58,470 nucleotides of DNA, from contig NZ_MOBM01000024.1 in the NCBI RefSeq assembly GCF_003732275.1, positions 1 to 58,470 of the forward strand. The letters run 5' to 3'. The notes beneath the pieces were generated by a model, which was given only the letters and a program-made list of their open reading frames with translations, searched no databases and had not been told where the DNA came from. Source of the DNA: Pseudomonas frederiksbergensis (GTDB lineage Bacteria; Pseudomonadota; Gammaproteobacteria; Pseudomonadales; Pseudomonadaceae). Every line of letters starts with the position of its first letter. Position 1 is the stretch's first letter. Position numbers and translations under genes: made by a program. Positions 27,169 to 34,647 of this stretch are shown here, piece by piece.

Positions 27169-27279
27169 AGGAATGCTCCTGACAGGGAAATGGAAAAGGG
27201 ATTGTCAGTAGTAGCCCAAAACCCGTAAATCCGCCTGCTGCCCACTCATCAACCTGGCCACAACAGCCACTTACCAAGG

Positions 27280-27871
27280 ATGGAACACTTGGACCGATCA
27301 ACCCTGCCGATGCTAGTCCTGCTGCCGGGAATGGATGGAACAGGCGAACTGTTCCAGCCTTTCGTATCGGCTCTGAAGCACCGTTGCGACACCGTTGTCG
27401 TAACCTACCCCAGCGACATCCCGTTGAGCTACGAAGACCTGCAAGCCATCGCCAGGCAAGCGCTGCCCACTGTTCAGCCGCCTGGGTTTTCTGGTCAACC
27501 TACTGCCGATCGGCATCGTGCCCACCCGCTGGCTCAGTCCGTTGTTGCTCGGCCGGTTTGCCACCACCCCATTGCGCGCAGCCCTTAGTCGGGCGATCAG
27601 CCAGGTCAGCCCGTCAGTGATGCGCGCACGACTGCGTTCAGTGCTTAACGTCGATAGGTCGGCGCAACTGCCCCGCATCGAAGTGCCCACTGTTTATCTG
27701 CGTGCCACCGAGGATCGCGTGGTGCCGAAGGCTGCCTCGCTGCGGATTGCCGAGCTGAAACCACAGGTGCAGGTGATCGACGTAGCCGCCGTGCATTGCC
27801 TGCTTCAGGTCGCACCCGTGGAGGCCGCGCACCTTGTCCTCGGGTTTCTGGGAGCACAGCAGGTTCGCTGA
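27280..27871 (+). pseudogene. Alpha/beta hydrolase with internal deletion and frameshift
   Basis: The first frame (from ATG 27280) encodes LPMLVLLPGMDGTGELFQPF and runs to about codon 65 (LQAIARQALP). The reading then continues in a different frame as LGFLVNLLPIGIVPTRWLS through VYLRATEDRVVP and the late catalytic His region VAAVHCLLQVAP to TGA at 27871. The middle of the protein, where the nucleophile-elbow GxSxG motif should be, is missing. So part of the gene was deleted with a frame change, and the product cannot be an active hydrolase. Third of the three decayed genes at the island edge. Confidence 0.8.
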
Positions 27872-27895
27872 GCCCCAAGGTCTTCACCTCGGGGC
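27872..27895. terminator. Hairpin between convergent hydrolase remnant and effector gene
   Basis: GCCCC and GGGGC with an inner GGT/ACC pair form an interrupted stem around a CTTC tetraloop, just beyond the hydrolase stop and 8 bases beyond the stop of the hopAA1-like gene on the other strand. There is no T run, so it may be a bidirectional terminator or a 3' end-stabilising structure. Confidence 0.4.
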
Positions 27896-27903
27896 ATCGC
27901 CGC

Positions 27904-29397
27904 TTAAACCTGCTCGCCACCCTCCGTCATCGGCGCCGGACGCCGGCGCAGGCCCGTACTATGGGCCAGATCGCCCAGCAGGTTGGCGCCAGAGAGCGCT
28001 ATATTGCCGACCGCTTCAGTACCGCTACTCAAGACACTGCGGCCCCGGGTCGCGCCTGAAGACAGGGCTTCACCAGCGTTAGTGGCCAGCGTATTCAGGC
28101 CTTCTCTGGCGGAGGTGTAGGTGTCGCCGGCAAACTCACCGGTTGCCCTTGCGCCCTTTGCAATACCGGCCTGGGCGCTGTTTGCCAGTTCCAGCGTCTT
28201 GGGCGGAATGTCTTCCTGAATCACCTTGACGCCCTTGTCCGCCGCCGGACCGGTCAGCACGCCGGCCGCCCCATAAGCGCTGAACGTTGCTGCAGAGCCC
28301 GCCACGTTGGTCAGGTGATCCAGAGCCGACACCGCCCCCGGCGTCATGCCAGCCTCGGCCGCTGCCGTCTTGACCGCACCGCGCGCCAGGGTCGTCAACG
28401 CGAACCCGCCGCCCAAAGCTCCACCGTTGGCAACGAGGCTGCTCGCGGTGAGCGCATCGCGCAGCGAACTCAAGGTATTGCTCGCGATGTCCAGGGGAAG
28501 TTTAGCGGCGCGCTTGGCTCCGTTGATAAAAGGGTCGCGCGAAGGACTGCAATCCTTGAGCACTTGGAGTTGTTTTTCCCAGTCCTTACGCCCGAAAAAT
28601 TGCGCGCCGCCGACCAGACCGGCGGCTTTGTTGTTTTTGTGCATGATCGCCGCGTACCCGGCACCGGCCGCCATCCCGCCCACCGAGCCGATAACCGTAT
28701 CGGCAGCGGCGGCAGCCTTGGGCCCCAGCGTCGCGTTAAGTGTCGCAGCAACGCCCAGACGCACGGCGTTACGCACGGTGAAGGTCTGGAACGCCGCGGC
28801 ACTTTGCAGCACCTGCTTGCCCGGGTTCGCTTCCGCCTTGGCTTTCTGCGAGGCCTCCATTACCGGCTCCAACATCTCGTTCGGCGCCTTGAGCCACAGC
28901 GTGTCCTCGGTCGCCGTCTTCAGCAACCCGGTCCCCACGGCATCGGCGGCACCGGACACGGCCCCGGCAATGAAACCGGTGTAGGCAGGGTTGCCAGTCG
29001 CGTCCGCAGTCACGCCGGGTACCTTATCGAGCACCACCGTGGCCACGCCAAAAGGCAAGCCACCCACGGCACCTTGCGTGGGGACGGTCACCCGGTCCAT
29101 GCGTTCGGCCTTTTCCATCAACTGATCGATTTCATCAGGCAGGTAGTCCAAGGCGTACATTTTGGTCGCGCGATCGTTGACCAGTGTTTCTATCTCTTCA
29201 GCGTTTTCAGCGGTTTTGTGCCCCTCGAACAGCGTCGTCAACTTGCCCTTCAGGCCTTCGAGCGCCTCCGGACTGCCTCGGGTTATCGCACCCGCCGCAC
29301 TCGCAGAGGTAGACGCTCGAGGCGTGTGCATTTCGATGTCGTTGCTCTGGATCGACGATAGTGAACGATGGTTGATCGGTGGCGCTTGCATGGGCAT
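27904..29397 (-). CDS. hopAA1: Type III effector of the HopAA1 family
   Basis: A 497-residue candidate effector. The N-terminal 40 residues are Ser/Thr/Asn-rich without acidic residues up front, as in Hop secretion signals. Internal stretches match what I recall of P. syringae HopAA1: ALxxxAExMDR-like KAERMDRVTVP, GAVSGAADAVGTGLL, TFTVRNAVRLGVAATL, KRAAKLPLDIASNTLSSLR, ASSLVANGGALGGGFA and LTNVAGSAATF. HopAA1 acts inside the plant cell and promotes cell death and virulence with HopM1/AvrE-group effectors. It is the last gene of the hrpK operon, 51 bases after the hopP1-like gene. In P. syringae hopAA1 lies in the conserved effector locus at the other end of the island, so the location here differs. 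Confidence 0.75.
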   Translation of the reverse strand: MPMQAPPINHRSLSSIQSNDIEMHTPRASTSASAAGAITRGSPEALEGLKGKLTTLFEGHKTAENAEEIETLVNDRATKMYALDYLPDEIDQLMEKAERMDRVTVPTQGAVGGLPFGVATVVLDKVPGVTADATGNPAYTGFIAGAVSGAADAVGTGLLKTATEDTLWLKAPNEMLEPVMEASQKAKAEANPGKQVLQSAAAFQTFTVRNAVRLGVAATLNATLGPKAAAAADTVIGSVGGMAAGAGYAAIMHKNNKAAGLVGGAQFFGRKDWEKQLQVLKDCSPSRDPFINGAKRAAKLPLDIASNTLSSLRDALTASSLVANGGALGGGFALTTLARGAVKTAAAEAGMTPGAVSALDHLTNVAGSAATFSAYGAAGVLTGPAADKGVKVIQEDIPPKTLELANSAQAGIAKGARATGEFAGDTYTSAREGLNTLATNAGEALSSGATRGRSVLSSGTEAVGNIALSGANLLGDLAHSTGLRRRPAPMTEGGEQV

Positions 29398-29448
29398 TCC
29401 CTCTTGGCTTTTTAAGGTGTCCTGTTCAGTGATGTGTCGCCTGGGTCA

Positions 29449-30399
29449 TCAGCCCGGCAACTGTCCTTTACCGCTGCCGATAATTTCGGCGAACTTCAGT
29501 ACGTCGGCCGGGTAACTCGAACCACCCACGCCACCGGCGTCGGCCAGATTGTTCAGATTGACCTTGTCCGGCCCCGAGTTGTAGGCCCGCAAGGCGGCGC
29601 CCATGTTGCCGTCGAAGGCCTTGCTTTGATCGCGCAGGTAAAGCGCACCGGCCATGATGTTGTCGTGGGGATTGTTGACGTCGGCATTACCGAGCAGCCC
29701 CGGGTTTTCCTTCTTCAGAGCGGCGAAGGTGTCGGCGTTGACCTGCATCAGGCCCGCGTCTTTCTTGCCGTTGACGTTGGTGGTGTCTTCACCGAGTTTG
29801 CCTCTGGACTCGGCCCAGATTTGCCCGGCGATGACATTGGCCGGCATGCCGGTCTGTTTCGCCGCGTCGAGAATGTCGGCGCGGTACGGTTCCAGTTGCG
29901 GCGGCAAATGCAACTCGCCGCTGCCGCTCAGCCCCGTCTCTGGCGCAACGCCCTGCGTCGACGTTGTCGCGTTGGCTTCATGGGGACCACCTGCCTCCCC
30001 CGCTCCCGAACTGCCGCCCTGTGTCGCGAGGTTTTTTGCGCCGACCGGCGATGACGATTCGCCGCCCTCGTCTTCCTTGGATTTCAAAAGCGATTGCAGC
30101 CATTGCATGACGGCTTTCTGAATCACCTCCAGCAACTGTTCAAGCATATCCGACTGCCCCGCTGCGGCCTGCGGGCCATGCGCTCCGGGCTTGCCATTGA
30201 GCTCCTGGGGCGGGCCGAAATTGACTTGCTGTTGCGCACGATGGGCGAAAATCCCCTGGCCACTGCTGGCCAGGTTCTGATGCTCGCCACCGAACGCGTT
30301 GCCGTGGCCTGCGTGTTTGCCAAAGGCTTGGGAGGACGGGTTATGCCCGTTTGCAGGATCTTGCACAGCGGTGCGAATCGGTGAAATGGATAGGTTCAC
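29449..30399 (-). CDS. hopP1: HopP1-like harpin with lytic transglycosylase domain
   Basis: A 316-residue protein in two parts. The N-terminal 165 residues are Gly/Gln/Ser/Asn-rich, lack cysteine and contain a short amphipathic stretch (MLEQLLEVIQKAVMQWLQSL), as in harpins. Residues 170-316 form an SLT-type lytic transglycosylase: AGQIWAESRGKL with the catalytic Glu, DAGLMQVNADTF, NIMAGALYLRD and ALRAYNSG. HopP1 of P. syringae has this same arrangement and is thought to cut peptidoglycan to help the T3SS pass through the wall. Second gene of the hrpK operon, 42 bases after hrpK. Confidence 0.82.
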   Translation of the reverse strand: MNLSISPIRTAVQDPANGHNPSSQAFGKHAGHGNAFGGEHQNLASSGQGIFAHRAQQQVNFGPPQELNGKPGAHGPQAAAGQSDMLEQLLEVIQKAVMQWLQSLLKSKEDEGGESSSPVGAKNLATQGGSSGAGEAGGPHEANATTSTQGVAPETGLSGSGELHLPPQLEPYRADILDAAKQTGMPANVIAGQIWAESRGKLGEDTTNVNGKKDAGLMQVNADTFAALKKENPGLLGNADVNNPHDNIMAGALYLRDQSKAFDGNMGAALRAYNSGPDKVNLNNLADAGGVGGSSYPADVLKFAEIIGSGKGQLPG

Positions 30400-30441
30400 T
30401 GCGTTTTCCTCTGTTAGGGCATGACGTGACGCGGGGGTGGA

Positions 30442-32661
30442 TCAATGGGCCTTGGGAATCCCGAACTGTTCCAGGGTCGGGTCAACGTTGTGGTCGAATT
30501 GCTTCTGCGCGGAGTGTTTCTTCACCGCCTCAACGATGGCGGCGATGCCGAAACCAATGCTCATGGCCGCGTCGATCACCCAGCCCACGGGACCGGCCGC
30601 CGCGCCGATGGCCGACGCCGCCGCCAGCCCTGCTGCCTCCCCCGCCACGACACCGGCAATCCGTCCACCGATGGAGCCGGCCATGCGCCCGAGCCCGGCC
30701 GAAGCCTCACGGCCGGCCAATTTGCGCATTGCATCGACGCCATCCTTGGCGGTCGAGAGGCCTTGTTTGGTGTTGTCGTAGGCATCCTTGATTTGCTGGG
30801 CTTTGCCTTTAGGCGCTACGGCATCCGAGACCGAACCGGACGCACCCGCCCCTTCACCGGCGGTTTCCAGCAACTCGCGACTTTTTTTCGATTGCTGTAA
30901 CTGGCCGACGGTGGCGTCCACGTAACTCGCTTGCTGACGCTGGACGAAGTCCTGGGGCAGCGCGGCGTCATAGGTAGCTTTCTGCGCATCGCTGGTTTGC
31001 AGGGACTGGCCGGCGTCAGCCTTTTTCTGCCCCAGCAACTGCTTGAGCGAACCGCCTTCACTGAAATTGCTGACGTAGGACTGTTGCAGCTTGCTCTGCA
31101 CATCCGCGCGGTTGCCGACCACTTGCGCAGCCGTGGGCAGGTTGGCGTCGGGGCCCAACAGGTCCTGGTGCATTTGCAGTTGCGCCGACAAACCGCCGAG
31201 GGCGCCGCTGTAGTCGGGGTTGGCGTCCTTTTTCAGATTTTTGTCGGCGCTGCTCATGTCGTTGCTCAGCGCCTGGCCGCTCACCACGTTTTGCAACTGC
31301 GCCTTCACCGCTTTTCCCAGGGACGGATCGCTGGCCACCAGCGCGCGTTCCTGAGCGGGGATGGCCTGGTTCATGTAGGCCTGCACGTCCGGGTCGTCCT
31401 GCAACTGGCCGATTTTTTCCGCCAGGGCATCTTCAGTCTTGCCGGTTTTGCGTAGATCGGAACCGGCAACGACGCTCTGCTGGGTCTGTTGCAACTTGAC
31501 CATCACCGCCGCTTTCTGCGCCCCGGTGTAGTTCTGCGGTTGCTCGAAAACGTCTTTGCCCAGCTTGCTGATGTCAGTGTCCGCAACGGCATTGAGGGTC
31601 GCCGCATCGCTGAGCATCCCGGCGAATTCGCCGCCGTTGGTGGGCGCCTGGTTCTTGATCCAGTTGCTGATGTTCGCCGCGTCGAATTTTTTGTCCGGGC
31701 CGTGGGTGGCCAGGTCTCGTCCTTTGAGCCCGCCCTGGTCGAGCATGTTTAGCAGGCCCGGCTGCGACCAGGTTTTCGACGCTTGCTTGAGCGGTCCGGC
31801 GAGCCCGGGATTGTTGTCCTGCAACGCCTTCAGGCCGTCGGCGTCCATGTACCGATCGACTTTGGTCTCGCCGTCCGCGCCCGCCGCATGTTTGGGGTTG
31901 GCGGCATTGGCGAGCGGACCGTTGGCTTGCAACAACGAGGCCGAGCGGACCATCTGCAACGACTGCGGATCGGCGTTGGGATGGTCCTTCTGGTAATTGG
32001 CCAAGTCCTTGTCGGCGTTGTCTGCCGCGCCTTGCATTTTCCTGGCAAACGCCTTGAGGTCGCCATCGGTGATTTTGCCGTCAGCCTTGCCACCGTGTTT
32101 GCCGGTATCGACAGCGGTTTTCAGGGCCGGATTGTCGTTGATGAATTTCATCGCCTTGGCCGCATCCGGGCCTTTTTCCGTGGCCATCAGGGCGGCAGCA
32201 ATCGGCCGGTTCAGCTCCTTGGCCGCCTGCTCGCGTTGCTCCGGCGGCAAGTCCGCCACCAACGGCGCCCAGCGTTCGAGCTCTTTGGGCGAGGAGTATT
32301 TCGATTCATCGAGCAATTGCGCTTCGGGGCTGGTGGCCGTCGCCGGGTCGGACGCAGGCTTCGTCGTATCGACTGTCGAGGTGCGGCTAACGGGCTGGGT
32401 GTCGGCGAGCGGCCGTGACAATGTCGTGCGTTCATCGCCGCCGAGCAACCGCTTCATCACCAGCCCCAACAGGTTCGGCGATTGAGCGTCGTTGGGGCGG
32501 GCTGCCAACGTCTGCGACCCGGTCTGCTGTCCGAACTGCACACCGCCACCCGGGGCGGACAGTACGTTAGGTTTGGCATTCTCCAACGCGGGCCGCGACG
32601 ACCTGTCGCCGCCCAACAATGGAGTGCCGGTTGCGGGTAACGGAGTGTTGGAAATGCGCAT
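30442..32661 (-). CDS. hrpK: Type III helper/translocator HrpK
   Basis: A 739-residue HrpK-family protein, near the length of P. syringae HrpK1 (about 780). It has a Pro/Ser/Asn-rich N-terminus for secretion, a long helical middle with repeated KDGDLKAFARKMQ-type elements, and a Gly/Ala-rich hydrophobic C-terminus (GSIGGRIAGVVAGEAAGLAAA region, then VGWVIDAAMSIGFGIAAIVEA, in parts), consistent with membrane insertion at the host. HrpK is a secreted helper that assists effector translocation. First gene of a three-gene operon driven by the hrp box at 32695-32723. It is next to hrpL, as in P. syringae. Confidence 0.88.
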   Translation of the reverse strand: MRISNTPLPATGTPLLGGDRSSRPALENAKPNVLSAPGGGVQFGQQTGSQTLAARPNDAQSPNLLGLVMKRLLGGDERTTLSRPLADTQPVSRTSTVDTTKPASDPATATSPEAQLLDESKYSSPKELERWAPLVADLPPEQREQAAKELNRPIAAALMATEKGPDAAKAMKFINDNPALKTAVDTGKHGGKADGKITDGDLKAFARKMQGAADNADKDLANYQKDHPNADPQSLQMVRSASLLQANGPLANAANPKHAAGADGETKVDRYMDADGLKALQDNNPGLAGPLKQASKTWSQPGLLNMLDQGGLKGRDLATHGPDKKFDAANISNWIKNQAPTNGGEFAGMLSDAATLNAVADTDISKLGKDVFEQPQNYTGAQKAAVMVKLQQTQQSVVAGSDLRKTGKTEDALAEKIGQLQDDPDVQAYMNQAIPAQERALVASDPSLGKAVKAQLQNVVSGQALSNDMSSADKNLKKDANPDYSGALGGLSAQLQMHQDLLGPDANLPTAAQVVGNRADVQSKLQQSYVSNFSEGGSLKQLLGQKKADAGQSLQTSDAQKATYDAALPQDFVQRQQASYVDATVGQLQQSKKSRELLETAGEGAGASGSVSDAVAPKGKAQQIKDAYDNTKQGLSTAKDGVDAMRKLAGREASAGLGRMAGSIGGRIAGVVAGEAAGLAAASAIGAAAGPVGWVIDAAMSIGFGIAAIVEAVKKHSAQKQFDHNVDPTLEQFGIPKAH

Positions 32662-32694
32662 GAGAGGTCGCCACTTTCAGTCGGACAATGCCGA

Positions 32695-32723
32695 TGTGTG
32701 GTGTCGCAGGCTCAAACGGTTCC
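32695..32723 (-). promoter_or_regulatory. hrp box upstream of hrpK
   Basis: Read on the minus strand: GGAACC, 16 bases, CCACACA. This is a perfect match to the HrpL-dependent promoter consensus GGAACC-N15/16-CCACNNA. It ends 33 bases before the hrpK start. Confidence 0.92.
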
Positions 32724-32764
32724 CACCCTGCGGTGAATAAGTTGCCGAATCGATCCGCAAGGCC

Positions 32765-33301
32765 TCAGAAAACACAGGGCACGCTGCGCTTGAGTTGCTC
32801 CCGCGCCCGGGACAAGCGCGAGCGCACGGTGCCGATCGGCACCCCCAGGCTCGACGCGGTGTCTTGATAGTTGCCATCCATTTCCAGGCTGACCCGCAGC
32901 ACCTGTTGCATGGTTATCGGCAACGAGCCAATCGCCCGGACCACCCGCGCCAGTTGCCGGTGATCGTCCACTTGCGCACCGATGTCGCAACCATCGCTGA
33001 CCTCCTGTTCTTCGCGGTCTTCCCAACTTTCCTGAAACGGCTGCTTGTACAGCTTGCGAAAGTGGTTACGAATCAGGTTCAGGGCGATGCCGCACAGCCA
33101 GGTTTGCGGCTGCGAGTCGTACCGAAACTTATGTTCGTTACGCAACGCTTCGAGGAACGTGGCTTGAAGGATGTCCTCCACATCGTCGAGGTTCATCACG
33201 CGTTTTTTAATGAAAATTCTGAGCTTGTGCACCTGCTCGGTATTGAGCTGACGGAGGCGGGAAACAGGTGCTGGATAGGCCATCGAATCGCTGGAAAGCA
33301 T
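32765..33301 (-). CDS. hrpL: ECF sigma factor HrpL
   Basis: A 178-residue sigma-70-family ECF factor that recognises hrp boxes. Region 2 shows DDVEDILQATFLEALRNEHKF and QTWLCGIALNLIRNHFRKLY (in parts); region 4 shows EMDGNYQDTASSLGVPIGTVRSRLSRAR, also in parts. It aligns closely with what I recall of P. syringae HrpL. The start is ambiguous: 33301 (MLSSDS) is chosen by comparison with the family, while 33361 or 33283 are possible and none has a strong ribosome site. In the known circuit hrpL is transcribed by sigma-54 with HrpS (or HrpRS); a palindrome with a TTGCA element lies about 115 bases upstream. Confidence 0.92.
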   Translation of the reverse strand: MLSSDSMAYPAPVSRLRQLNTEQVHKLRIFIKKRVMNLDDVEDILQATFLEALRNEHKFRYDSQPQTWLCGIALNLIRNHFRKLYKQPFQESWEDREEQEVSDGCDIGAQVDDHRQLARVVRAIGSLPITMQQVLRVSLEMDGNYQDTASSLGVPIGTVRSRLSRAREQLKRSVPCVF

Positions 33302-33415
33302 CGCTATAAACCATTTCAGGATATGTCCCAGAGCTATAGCGATATGTATGCCAATCGACACATTTTCGTACCTGACTGATTTTCAACGATTTTTAAAACA
33401 GTTATCGGGGATTTC

Positions 33416-33433
33416 TGTGCAAGTTCTTGCACA
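33416..33433. promoter_or_regulatory. Perfect inverted repeat upstream of hrpL (possible sigma-54 -12 region)
   Basis: TGTGCAAG-TT-CTTGCACA is a perfect 8-bp inverted repeat with a 2-base centre between hrpL and hrpJ. On the minus strand it reads TGTGCAAGAACTTGCA, which has a perfect -12 element (TTGCA) at correct spacing from a degenerate -24 (TGT instead of TGG). It may be the sigma-54 promoter of hrpL or an operator; the weak -24 half leaves this open. Confidence 0.35.
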
Positions 33434-33488
33434 AGTCGATTGGATCCAATACCTGATCTGGCACACCGACACCGATTACCATCGACAT

Positions 33489-33517
33489 GGAACCGGATCG
33501 CCAGGATCGCCCACTCA
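33489..33517 (+). promoter_or_regulatory. hrp box upstream of hrpJ
   Basis: GGAACC, 16 bases, CCACTCA on the plus strand, 29 bases before the hrpJ start. It would drive the 12-gene hrpJ-hrcU operon and, in the absence of a terminator, perhaps the chaperone/effector pair after it. Confidence 0.93.
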
Positions 33518-33546
33518 CTGCGCATAACCCCTGACAGACATGCGCT

Positions 33547-34647
33547 ATGAAGATTGCGGCTCCGAACATTCCCCATGTCCAGCAACCGGCCCCGGCGACG
33601 CCTGTACGGTCGGCGGCGCTGCTTGCCCAGAGCACGCCGCCGACCAATCAAGGCACTTCGACTCAGCAAGTCACGCGGTTTGCCTCGGCGCTGATTCAAC
33701 AGAGCCGGACGCTGAGCCAGCGCGATCTGATGGCCAGCACCAATGCGCTGCAATCCAAGGCCGTCAAGCTCGGTGAGCTTTATCAACTGCTGATGGGCAG
33801 TCAGGACAAGGGCCTGGACAGCGCGGCCCGGGAGCTGCGCAAACAACTGAAAAACCAGACGCCGACCATTGCGCAAGTTTTGGCACTCAGTGGTGACGAC
33901 GCCGCCAAGGCCCATGTGATGCTCCAGGCCGCTTCGCGCCAGGCCTATAACGAAGGGGCCAGCAGCGAACACGTCAACCTGAACCAGCAACTCAAGCTGC
34001 TGCGGCGCGAACACGGCAGCAAGGCCCAGGCCGGCATCAACACTGCCCGGGCGTTTGCCAAGTCCAGCCTCAACCCGCAACGCCGCCAGACCCTGCGCGA
34101 TTTGTACTATTCGGGCGTGGTCGGCCAGCAAAGCATTTCCGGGCTGATCGACACCCTGCTCGGCCAGGAAGAAGGCGAACGGCAATTTGCCCCGACCCTG
34201 CGCGATCTGCGCGGCGCCATCGCCGACGACCTCGCGGCCCTGAACCCGTCGAGCACCCAACAACAACTGCGCAACCTCATGCACGGCCTGAACACCGCCC
34301 GCCATGTCGCGACGCTGTTGCAAACCAGCGAGCACTTGCTGGGCCGCATGCGCGGCAAAAACCCCGCATTGCAATTGAATGCACCGACCTTTCTCAAGCA
34401 CCTGCTGACGCTCTCGGGCAAGGGCATGAACCTGCATGAAACCCTGCAGCTGACGCAATTTGTCGGCGGTAGAAAACTCAAGCACCAACTGGCCTTCCTC
34501 AACGGTCTGCGTCCGATGCTGCAGCAATTGCCCATTCTGTTATGGCGCGACCTCAAAGCCCGCCAGACCGCCCTGGGAAACTTGCTGACGCTGATGGCGG
34601 AGCTCACCCGCCAAGAGCAAAACCAGACCCTGGGGAACACTGCCTGA
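33547..34647 (+). CDS. hrpJ: T3SS gatekeeper HrpJ (SctW/YopN family)
   Basis: A 366-residue protein of the HrpJ/YopN/InvE family. It controls the order of secretion and is itself secreted in P. syringae. The N-terminal about 60 residues are polar and Ser/Thr/Gln-rich. The rest is helical with the HrpJ-domain pattern QQSRTLSQRDLMASTNALQS, ALSGDDAAKAHVMLQAA and LRDLYYSGVVGQQSI. ATG follows the hrp box by 29 bases. Its stop overlaps the hrcV start (TGATG), indicating translational coupling. First gene of the operon, as in P. syringae. Confidence 0.93.
   Translation: MKIAAPNIPHVQQPAPATPVRSAALLAQSTPPTNQGTSTQQVTRFASALIQQSRTLSQRDLMASTNALQSKAVKLGELYQLLMGSQDKGLDSAARELRKQLKNQTPTIAQVLALSGDDAAKAHVMLQAASRQAYNEGASSEHVNLNQQLKLLRREHGSKAQAGINTARAFAKSSLNPQRRQTLRDLYYSGVVGQQSISGLIDTLLGQEEGERQFAPTLRDLRGAIADDLAALNPSSTQQQLRNLMHGLNTARHVATLLQTSEHLLGRMRGKNPALQLNAPTFLKHLLTLSGKGMNLHETLQLTQFVGGRKLKHQLAFLNGLRPMLQQLPILLWRDLKARQTALGNLLTLMAELTRQEQNQTLGNTA

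Noticed and set aside
26882..27301. 139-codon open frame on the minus strand
   Set aside because: It overlaps the DUF2214-like stub (which has a good ribosome site) in another frame and the start of the chemoreceptor remnant; no coherent protein pattern.
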